From Bosea sp. BIWAKO-01 (GTDB taxonomy: Bacteria; Pseudomonadota; Alphaproteobacteria; Rhizobiales; Beijerinckiaceae): a stretch of 64,000 nucleotides of DNA. This document shows, piece by piece, positions 58,201 to 64,000 of this stretch. Position numbers and translations under genes: made by a program. The notes beneath the pieces were generated by a model. It had not been told where the DNA came from, ran no database searches, and saw nothing but the letters and a program-made list of their open reading frames with translations. Where the stretch lies: contig NZ_BCQA01000001.1 of assembly GCF_001748145.1 (NCBI RefSeq), positions 6,288,501 through 6,352,500 on the forward strand, given 5' to 3'. The stretch's first letter is position 1. Each line of letters starts with the position of its first letter.

Positions 58201-61200
58201 GTTGAGCCAGGCATCGCCGTCGATGATGTCGTTGCCGCCTCGCCCCTGGATGGTGTCGTTTCCGGCGCCGCCGAGAAGGATGTTGCCGTCCTGGAAGGCG
58301 ACGCCGCCCTCGAACTCCGTGGGGATGGACTGCACCGCAAAGTCGCCGAGAATAGCGCCCAGACCGGCGATTCGGGCGACGCCGCCATGTGTCAGCTCAT
58401 GGCCGACCATCGTGTTCTCGGCGCTGGCAAGGGCAGGATTGCCGTCGATTTCCGCGGCCGAGACGTCGCCGCGATTGTCGCCCCAGAGCTTGTCGTCATG
58501 GATCCAGCCGGAGAGCGCCTCGACCGTATCGAAACGGTCACGCAGGATGTCCTCCTCGTCGGTGGTGAAGATCGGCTTGGTCAGGTCGGATTCGGCTGCC
58601 TCGGCATTGCCCTTGTGGATCGCCCAGTCGAACCCCCACATGCCCTCGCTGCGCATGACGCTTTCGCCCTGCACCATGATGTCGTCGCCGGATTCACCGT
58701 CGAAATCATGCTCCTCCGAGCCGGCGAACATCACGTCATGGCCGAGAATGGTCGAGTTGAAGAACAGGTCGGAATTGTCGCCGGCGGTGGTGTCGAAGCC
58801 GCCGCCGCCCTCGATCCAATCGTCGCCCTCGTTGCCCATGAGCAGATCGACGCCATCGCCGCCGAGGATGAAGTCGTTGCCGGCACCGCCAAACACCTCG
58901 GTATCGTCGACGCCGACGAACACCGCATCCTGGCCATCGCCGCCCATCAGGATGTCGAGGCCGTTGGAGTTGGCGATGACGTCGTTGCCTTCCTCGCCTT
59001 TGAGGAAGTCCCCTGTGTCGCCCGAGTCGGTGATGATGTCGTCGCCGGCACCGCCGAGGACGAGATCGACGCCGGCGCCGGACTCGATGCGGTCATCGCC
59101 GGCGTCGCCCCAGATGCCGTCATCGCCGAAATCCGTGATGATGGTGTCGTTGCCGTTCGTGCCGCCCACCACGACATGCTCGCCGCCGAATGTGCGGAAG
59201 TAGTTCGTGTCCGCGCCGGGCGTGTTCGGATTGTTGCGGATGACCTTGCCCAGGCCCATCGCCTCGAGCACCGGGTCGTTGCCCGTCGGATCGACGCTCA
59301 AGGCGTCGCCGGGATTGTAGTCGCGCTGCTTGGTCGGATCGACTTCGAAGACGAAGTCGTAGGTGGCGAAGGAATCGACGCCGATATGGCGCGAAATGAT
59401 GTCGTCCGACGTGCCCCGGATCCCGTCAGGCCCGGGCTGCGAGATGTCGGTGTTCGCCATGATCATCTTGGAGAAGGAATTCTGCTCCAGCTCGTTGAGG
59501 GCGTTCAGGCCCTGCGTGCGGGTCAGATAGTAGAAGCGGTCGGCATCCTGCAGATTTTCCATCTGCGCTTCGAACACGGCATTGAAGGTCGATCCGAGGA
59601 AGCCACCAAACGGCATCTTCTTCTCGGCCAGGCCGCCGATCCAGAGATCGATGTTGTTGAGGCCGGTTTCGGCGCTGTTGTTGTTGGTCGCGTCGGTCCA
59701 CCCGGTGCTGTTCAGGTAGGCCACGCGATCGCTTGGAGGCAAGAAGGTGCGGGACACATTGTCGATCGTGATCGTGATCGTTTGATTGAGAACCAATGCC
59801 GTCGCGGCCGCCCTCTTCCCGGCCGTGGTTGCTTCGGCTTCGATGGAGTCGTGGGTGCCGTAGGCGGCGATGAAGTTCACCACCGACATCGGGTTCTTGA
59901 GGTTCGCGGCGAACTCGACCCAGCTTGCATAGGGCGTGAGGAAGGAGGAGCCGGTGGCGGCATAGAGCTGCGCGCGCGCCTCGTTGAGCGTCGGCATGTT
60001 GGTGTCACGGCCGCGCGCGATGTTGATCGCTGCGAGGTCGAGCGGGATACCGAGCAGGCTGTTGCGCAGCGCACCGGTGATGAACTCGTCGATTTCGTTG
60101 CCGCGCTCAATGGTCATGCCGCGGACGATCGAGCCCGCAGCCTGCTCCGCGGTGAGCGCCCCGTTGTTGTTGAAGGCGACCGGGTTGAGGAAGGTCGCGA
60201 TGAGGCCCGGGTCGTTCTCCGAGAGCGTGCCGTCCGGATTGATGAAGATGCGCGGCATGGAGTCCGTCAGCATCGAATGACCGAAGCGGTACACGACATT
60301 GGCGAATTCGGAGAAGATCGACGGGTCGATATCCGTGACGGAGTTGAAGACGAACGGATCGATCGCCGGCTGGATCTTGCGGGCGAACTCCTCAAAGACG
60401 AGGTGCTGGTACTGCATCTCTGTCGCGAAGCGGCCGGCCTGGAACAGGCGCTCGCCATCCCAATTGAGGGTACTGGCGTAGGCAGTCTGAGCGAGGGCGT
60501 TCATGCTCGCGAAATTGGCCGGCAACTGGCCGGGATTGAGATCGGTGTTCAGCCATTCGTTGATGAAGGCGAGATCCCCGCTGCGCAGGATCGTCAGCTT
60601 CTGCGCCTCGACCTGGCGATTGTGCTCGGAATGGAAGACGTGGTGGACAGCGGTCAGGCCGATATTCTCGTTGCCGCGGCCGTCGCCGGTAATGAAGTGG
60701 CGGTTCAGCAGTTCTTCGTCATACTCGGTATTCTGCCCCCTATCGTTCGCCGGAACGGGATTGCCGGTGATCCCATCCGCATCCGGCTGCAGGAAGCCGC
60801 CGATGACGACTGGAACGGCGTTGTGCGCAATGTCGTCGAGGAACGCGTTGGCCGTGCGCACCGCGTTGACTGTCCAGGTGTTGACCGGGATACCGGTCGT
60901 ACCCCGGGAGACAACCGTATCGTCGGCGGTGTTCGGAATCCCGTCGCCGCCGATATTGGTAATGATTTGCGCGAAGCCCTGCGCATCGGGAATGAAGTTT
61001 CCGTAGGCGTCCGTGCGGATCAGCGGCACGCTGGTCGCATCGCGATCCGTCAGCTGGATACCGAGCATCAGCGCCTGAGCCTTCACGTCTGCCCAGGTCG
61101 GCAGACCGTTCTGCTGGCCGGCGGGGCCGCCGTCGAGCAACTTGCCGGTCGCGACCGGGAAGCCGGTCGCCGGATCGATCTTGTATTCGCGCAGGAAGAC

Positions 61201-62184
61201 CTGGTGCGAGGCATGCGAGGTGTAGGTCTGGTTCTGGTCGACCCAGGATGTCGTAACGTTACGCTGCGAGCCTTCGACCGGCGTCGAGCGGGTTAGCACC
61301 ATGAAATTGGTCGAGCTTCCCTCGACATAGAGCGGGTCGTCGGGTTGCAGCGGGACATAGATGGTGCCGTTGTCGCCCTTGCTGATCAGGTCGAGGCCAT
61401 GGTCGAAGAACTGGCCGAAGAAGGTCATCCAAGCATTGAATGGCGCCGACAGCCCCTCATCGGGCGCGACGTTGGGAATGCTCAGCGAGCCCGTCGCGTC
61501 GACCTCGATCGAGAAAGGAGCCATCAGGTCATTGACGGCGGTCATCGCTATGGCCTTTTGGGCCGCGGTCGCCGCCGGACTCTTCAGTACATCCATATGG
61601 GGCTGCCATTGGGCGGCCAGGGCTTGAACAGCGGCGAGGTCGCCGGCTGTACCGTGGATGGCCTCCGATCCGGCGAAAGTGAGCGCAGCGACGATCGCCG
61701 CCGGGTTGTTCAGGCTCATGTCGACGATCAGGTTCGAGATGAGGCGGGGGTCGGCATCCGTCACCGAACCCGGCGCGGCAAACGGGCTCGCGCTTGTAAA
61801 GGGCGTGTAATTGCTGTTGCTGAAGGTGATCCCCCCACCGAAAGTCACCGTGTCAGTATCGCCCTCATTGAGGTACCCCCCTGACTCGAAGAGCCGCGGC
61901 ATGGGTTGGCCGGAGGCCCCCCAGAGCTCGCGGCCGGCAACCAAATTGTTGTAGGTGCCGTCGACAGTGCGGATGCCAAACGGCGTCTGCGGATCGGGGA
62001 TGGCGCGCGCCCAGGTCGGATCTCCCAGGAAGACGCCGTTGAGATACTGGGCGGCGGCCGTAACGACTTCGCCAGTTTCCGGATCGATGCGAATTTCCGT
62101 CAGCGCTGCCCCGTTGGCATTGGCTTCGCCGATCTTGATCTGCTTCAGGACGAATTCCAGATCGTGCTGCACCAGCTTGAACAT
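55246..62184 (-). CDS. Giant secreted animal-type heme peroxidase with RTX repeats
   Basis: A 2312-residue protein. Residues to about 900 form an animal-type heme peroxidase domain with all key residues: Asp261-His262 (GQFFDHGLD; heme ester acid and distal His), Arg503 and Glu506 (GDGRGNE), EHNR, WDGERLFQ, and Arg633-x-x-His636 (YRFGH, proximal His). Then come three RTX blocks separated by non-repeat domains: a spacer with SEEHDFDGESGDDIMVQGES, and an Ig-like segment near VISDLTPTEGQALTAS. A poly-Asp linker containing a Cys-Gly-Cys motif leads to a final RTX block. The C-terminus (INLKGSHTLTAGNFTL) fits a type I secretion signal; there is no signal peptide. The layout matches MopA-type bacterial peroxidases linked to Mn(II) oxidation, though halide oxidation is equally possible. 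The ATG at 62184 has AAGGGG 6 nt upstream, better placed than 62190 or 62208. Confidence 0.92.
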   Translation of the reverse strand: MFKLVQHDLEFVLKQIKIGEANANGAALTEIRIDPETGEVVTAAAQYLNGVFLGDPTWARAIPDPQTPFGIRTVDGTYNNLVAGRELWGASGQPMPRLFESGGYLNEGDTDTVTFGGGITFSNSNYTPFTSASPFAAPGSVTDADPRLISNLIVDMSLNNPAAIVAALTFAGSEAIHGTAGDLAAVQALAAQWQPHMDVLKSPAATAAQKAIAMTAVNDLMAPFSIEVDATGSLSIPNVAPDEGLSAPFNAWMTFFGQFFDHGLDLISKGDNGTIYVPLQPDDPLYVEGSSTNFMVLTRSTPVEGSQRNVTTSWVDQNQTYTSHASHQVFLREYKIDPATGFPVATGKLLDGGPAGQQNGLPTWADVKAQALMLGIQLTDRDATSVPLIRTDAYGNFIPDAQGFAQIITNIGGDGIPNTADDTVVSRGTTGIPVNTWTVNAVRTANAFLDDIAHNAVPVVIGGFLQPDADGITGNPVPANDRGQNTEYDEELLNRHFITGDGRGNENIGLTAVHHVFHSEHNRQVEAQKLTILRSGDLAFINEWLNTDLNPGQLPANFASMNALAQTAYASTLNWDGERLFQAGRFATEMQYQHLVFEEFARKIQPAIDPFVFNSVTDIDPSIFSEFANVVYRFGHSMLTDSMPRIFINPDGTLSENDPGLIATFLNPVAFNNNGALTAEQAAGSIVRGMTIERGNEIDEFITGALRNSLLGIPLDLAAINIARGRDTNMPTLNEARAQLYAATGSSFLTPYASWVEFAANLKNPMSVVNFIAAYGTHDSIEAEATTAGKRAAATALVLNQTITITIDNVSRTFLPPSDRVAYLNSTGWTDATNNNSAETGLNNIDLWIGGLAEKKMPFGGFLGSTFNAVFEAQMENLQDADRFYYLTRTQGLNALNELEQNSFSKMIMANTDISQPGPDGIRGTSDDIISRHIGVDSFATYDFVFEVDPTKQRDYNPGDALSVDPTGNDPVLEAMGLGKVIRNNPNTPGADTNYFRTFGGEHVVVGGTNGNDTIITDFGDDGIWGDAGDDRIESGAGVDLVLGGAGDDIITDSGDTGDFLKGEEGNDVIANSNGLDILMGGDGQDAVFVGVDDTEVFGGAGNDFILGGDGVDLLMGNEGDDWIEGGGGFDTTAGDNSDLFFNSTILGHDVMFAGSEEHDFDGESGDDIMVQGESVMRSEGMWGFDWAIHKGNAEAAESDLTKPIFTTDEEDILRDRFDTVEALSGWIHDDKLWGDNRGDVSAAEIDGNPALASAENTMVGHELTHGGVARIAGLGAILGDFAVQSIPTEFEGGVAFQDGNILLGGAGNDTIQGRGGNDIIDGDAWLNVRISIRPVGSTQEIATIDSLKHTFTAAAGIPEAWVGKSLSELMIARVITPLQLNIVREVLGHGDGIPSGEPGIDTAVYWDIVDNYTFSRGADGSYIVEHTGFDPANRPDGTNFVSDGTDKLWNVEKLRFSNGNGGTVDFNLSQLFNELPTGAPVISDLTPTEGQALTASTAAIADGNGLGAFSYQWQVSEDGGTTWANIANATNSTFTPVDLLGVGQVGDRLRVAVSFTDGAGNAEQVFSAPTGVVGDLWNRGVLTGATFNGTAGDDIANGSNGIGGFGANETLNGNAGDDILNGLGGNDTLNGGAGNDRLDGGAGAGDVAIFAGPARSFSFGLNGTGQLVVTDVVGAEGTDTLTTIEQLRFAGVTYALVNGTAAANTLNGGANADIILGHGGADTLNGLGGTDLLVGGLGNDTVNGGAGNDEVLVRVGDGRDFIDGGANTDTVHIMGDASAETYRIYARVDAIAAGITVLNANTEIVITRNGTDSASVIAELDNIEEIVINGLGGGDTFIPIGSFAGTSLLTSTITIEGGSGDDQVDVSSLLSAHRVVFKSNGGNDTIVGTLRSQDEIQVADGTTLADYVSTVNPNGTTTLSNGTHSITYATAGAPTIGEDDDEDEDDDDDDDGAGDGDDDDDDTGSGDGDDDDDDDDDDGAGDGDDDDCGCDDDDDDDGAGTGTPPPGSGTNPGTHVGTGLSDVLIGAAGADNLIGQGGDDALIGAGGDDTISAGDGNDFVDAGEGRDVVFGGAGDDVLLGGAGNDLIEGEAGNDRIFGGTGDDRITAGAGDDTVVAGAGNDVIVGSIGDGNDVYFGDDSDGGSGIDTLDLSAILANLTVDLGNGLLGRGSAVSTQSGSDTLWSIENVATGAGNDTITASAAVNVMEGGAGNDTFRFLSKEAADGDTILDFQPGDKLDLSGIDANGALAGNQSFTLTSGPAFTATAQLVVAYETRADGDYTVVKGNVDGDGDADFQINLKGSHTLTAGNFTL
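55780..56110 (-). repeat. C-terminal RTX repeat block of the peroxidase (coding)
   Basis: Tandem nonapeptide units (GGAGDDVLL, GGAGNDLIE, GEAGNDRIF, GGTGDDRIT, AGAGDDTVV). Further blocks in the same gene lie near 56900-57330 and 58710-59160. Confidence 0.8.
56190..56378 (-). repeat. Asp-encoding GTC/ATC microsatellite in the peroxidase gene
   Basis: About 190 bp of GAT/GAC codons (minus strand) broken by Gly-Ala-Gly, Thr-Gly-Ser-Gly and one Cys-Gly-Cys (codons at 56212-56220). It encodes over 40 Asp residues between the middle domain and the last RTX block. The triplet period keeps the frame when the tract changes length. Confidence 0.85.
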
Positions 62185-62221
62185 AACCATCCCCTTGGAG
62201 AAAAACACAGTTTATCGTTCA

Positions 62222-62237
62222 CGAAATCGACATTTCG
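62222..62237. promoter_or_regulatory. Small perfect inverted repeat upstream of the peroxidase operon
   Basis: CGAAAT and ATTTCG flank CGAC, 38 bp before the ATG at 62184, in the first A+T-richer DNA outside the gene. It is a possible operator or leader hairpin; no clear -35/-10 pair was found. Confidence 0.25.
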
Positions 62238-63241
62238 CGGCATTCAATTCGATTAACCCACCATGTGACGTGGAGTTATTGGCGAGAGATCGTCAGGTAT
62301 ATCCTGCAGCCAGAGGATCTGAACTTTTGTCTAGGCCAATCAATTCCAATGGCAGCCGGAACTCAATCGGACGGCACTTCGGTTAGTCACAGGCATGTCG
62401 CATGGTCAGCATGATGCATGCCGGCCGAACTGGTCGTTAGAGGACTATGTCGTATGGTAATCGCCGACCAGCGTCTGGCGCGTGCTACAGAGTTTGGTCT
62501 AGATGCTGTTCAAGACCTAAGTCCCTGGGATACCGACTAAAGTCCCTGTTAGTTGTCGCATTCCTCCGGACCCGTTCCGAGACCCGACAACTTGCCCGCA
62601 GTGAACATCGCCTCCCTCCTCGTCCGACACCGGGAATCCTGACGCGGTCGCAATTGGGCGCCGTTCACAACCTAAAGCCGAAGATCTGTGGGTGCCGTCG
62701 TGGAGGGCAGTACGGGGTTCAATCGAGTATGCCATCCAGTCGTGGGGCTTGCCGGTCATTGCATTGAGAAGCACTGTTCCACTCGCGCCTCACCTCGTTG
62801 TCATTGACCTCGACGCAACTTGCCTCGCGGAGCCAATGCCAACGGTCGCCGGCGGCCGAATGCGTGCGACGCCTTGCCCTCAGTTGGCGCCGACCGGCCT
62901 TTCCGAACAGAGACGTGAAGGGCAGGAATCTCCCCGACAGAGAGGTTCACGAGAGCCGGTTCGGTCCCACTCGCCGCATTCGCAACGATCCAATGGATCC
63001 TGTCACAGCGGATGAGCAGGACCGGGGTTGGCGATGACGACCCGGCGACGGCCGCGCCGGGCAAAAAGACGCTGTTTCGATTTCGCAAAGGCCGTCCCGT
63101 GGTGACGCCGCGCGATCACCGGCCTGGATCGCACGATAGCGTTGGCACCATCATGCCGAGGGGCACGGCGGACGGTCGGTTCCTTGCGGAACCAAATCCA
63201 TTGGCGCGCGTTTATTGGGCAGCCCCGCAGAGCAAGCCCCC
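62238..63241. other. One-kilobase stretch without a convincing gene
   Basis: Open frames here are short and overlapping and lack ribosome sites and family features. Composition is less G+C-rich than the neighbours up to about 62560. The promoter of the type I secretion operon should lie near the left edge. Confidence 0.45.
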
Positions 63242-63517
63242 ATGGCAGGTTCATTCGAACCACGTATCCCCAAGCCGATTGGACCCGGAGTGCCCCCAAC
63301 GGGGGTCGCTCTTTTCCAGGAACTGCGGGCCAGTTGCGATGGGGTCGACTTTGTCAGTGAATTGGCAACGCGGTCAGGCCGCACGCGAGGCTCAGTGGAG
63401 TGGTTCCTGCAGCAGAAGACTGTTATCCCCGCCGGCCTCTTCTGCGCCGCCATCGCTTTGAGAATTTTGCTCGCGACGAAAGCCGAGGCGCGCTTGCGCT
63501 CGACCAAGCTTCGATAG
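63242..63517 (+). CDS. Hypothetical protein (uncertain)
   Basis: A 91-residue frame (MAGSFEPRIPKPIGPG...) with a plausible helical middle (ALFQELRASCDGVDFVSELA), a Trp-containing segment (SVEWFLQQKT) and a hydrophobic/Arg end. There is no good ribosome site, and an overlapping frame on the same strand (63012-63461) is also open, so coding status is doubtful. Confidence 0.35.
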   Translation: MAGSFEPRIPKPIGPGVPPTGVALFQELRASCDGVDFVSELATRSGRTRGSVEWFLQQKTVIPAGLFCAAIALRILLATKAEARLRSTKLR

Positions 63518-63570
63518 CCTGAAGCTGCCTGGGGCGCTCGTGGTTGCAGAGATGGATGAGGAGAAGGCCC

Positions 63571-63792
63571 GTGGGTCAATCTTACGCGCGCCGGAATTCG
63601 CCGGCCTTCAACCCGGGGAGCCAGCCCGCGGCGCGGGAACAATTGGTGACGCGAGAGGATGCCCAACAGGGATACGCGCGCGCCATGAAGCTTGGTGACA
63701 CGGAAGCCCTCGCGGGCAACCGCATTGAAGCCGAGCGGCATTATCAGCAGGCCGAGCACTGTCTGCGCTCACTGCACAGACGCGCGGCCTGA
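63571..63792 (+). CDS. Short DUF4167-like protein
   Basis: A 73-residue protein. It has a basic N-terminus (MGQSYARRNSPAFNPGSQP) and then the helical segment GYARAMKLGDTEALAGNRIEAERHYQQAEHCLRSLHRR. This matches the pattern of the DUF4167 domain of Hyphomicrobiales (repeated Ala-x-x-GD-x-x-x-A-E-x-x-x-Q-x-AEH-x-x-R). Most DUF4167 proteins have a long disordered C-terminal tail, which is lacking here. The GTG at 63571 is preferred, with AGGAGAAGG just upstream; the ATG at 63556 overlaps that site. Function unknown; RNA binding has been suggested for the basic N-terminus. Confidence 0.6.
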   Translation: MGQSYARRNSPAFNPGSQPAAREQLVTREDAQQGYARAMKLGDTEALAGNRIEAERHYQQAEHCLRSLHRRAA

Positions 63793-63866
63793 GACGGACG
63801 GCCCGCACGCCAAAGACATACGCCTGCCTCGTTTCGGGATCGCCGCACGTCCAGGAGGGCCGCACA

Positions 63867-64000
63867 ATGCCTGAAAACACGTCCAAACAGAGGCTCGATG
63901 ACCAGATTGCGCTCGCCCGAAGGACCATCGCCGATCTGATGGAGCGTGCCACCGCGACCTCTGGATCTGGCGCGGAAGAGGCCATCGCGAACAGGATCAA
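63867..64000 (+). CDS. 5' end of a gene cut by the window end, hypothetical
   Basis: The ATG at 63867 has AGGAGG 9 nt upstream and the frame is open to the last base (44 codons). The visible part (MPENTSKQRLDDQIALARRT... ERATATSG) is hydrophilic and probably a helix or coiled coil. No family can be named from this fragment. Confidence 0.55.
   Translation, partial: MPENTSKQRLDDQIALARRTIADLMERATATSGSGAEEAIANRI

Noticed and set aside
55276..61296. A 2006-residue open frame on the plus strand
   Set aside because: Antisense shadow of the peroxidase gene; the RTX GGxGND codons read as Val/Ala/Ile runs on the other strand.

Overview
The window is G+C-rich chromosomal DNA from an alphaproteobacterium, most likely a Hyphomicrobiales (Rhizobiales) member of the Bosea/Methylobacterium kind. 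This placement is inferred from a DUF4167-like protein at the right end, an AccD that lacks zinc-ribbon cysteines as alphaproteobacterial AccD does, a Pls/PosA-type NRPS-like protein, and palindromic intergenic repeats. No rRNA, tRNA, CRISPR array or intact insertion sequence was seen. The genes are mostly single units or pairs in an accessory-looking landscape with gene fragments and interspersed repeats.

Left part (1-20 kb): a Tat-type peptide-binding protein, a large autotransporter, a DUF1254/DUF1214 periplasmic protein (a perfect 42-bp piece of it recurs beside the first gene), a 1331-residue Pls/PosA-like adenylation-PCP-membrane-hexapeptide protein, a cytochrome P450, two tiny membrane proteins, a secreted protein paired with a cytochrome c, an AccD paralogue, a secreted Gly/His-rich repeat protein with its own terminator, a YkvA protein and small exported or membrane proteins.

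Middle part (20-48 kb): a second orphan peptide-binding protein, a short-chain dehydrogenase remnant abutting a small secreted protein, a MOSC/ferredoxin-reductase/2Fe-2S fusion, an MFS exporter translationally coupled to an ArsB/NhaD-type anion transporter, a TauE/SafE exporter, a SleB-like lipoprotein hydrolase, another MFS protein, DUF1622, a Tat-exported epoxide hydrolase, an archaeal-type fructose-1,6-bisphosphate aldolase/phosphatase, a transglutaminase, two large MscS channels, maleylacetoacetate isomerase/GST, a YigZ protein, penicillin-binding protein 1A, an AraC regulator and a PhzF protein.

Right part (48-62 kb): the most striking locus, a leftward type I secretion island. In transcription order it encodes a 2312-residue animal-type heme peroxidase with RTX repeats and poly-Asp linkers, a PrtD-type ABC exporter, a 909-residue RTX protein with an N-terminal transmembrane helix whose start overlaps the ABC stop, and an HlyD-type adaptor, followed after 207 bp by a NarL-type response regulator. 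The peroxidase keeps every residue expected for heme binding and catalysis, so an exported Ca-dependent peroxidase (MopA-like manganese or halide oxidation is a possibility) is the natural reading. No TolC-type outer membrane protein is present in the window. The last 1.8 kb holds little coding DNA apart from a small DUF4167-like protein and the start of a gene cut by the window end.

Three palindromic elements (family A) and three copies of a second 60-bp element (family B) lie in intergenic gaps. Several perfect palindromes in promoter positions are listed as possible operators.
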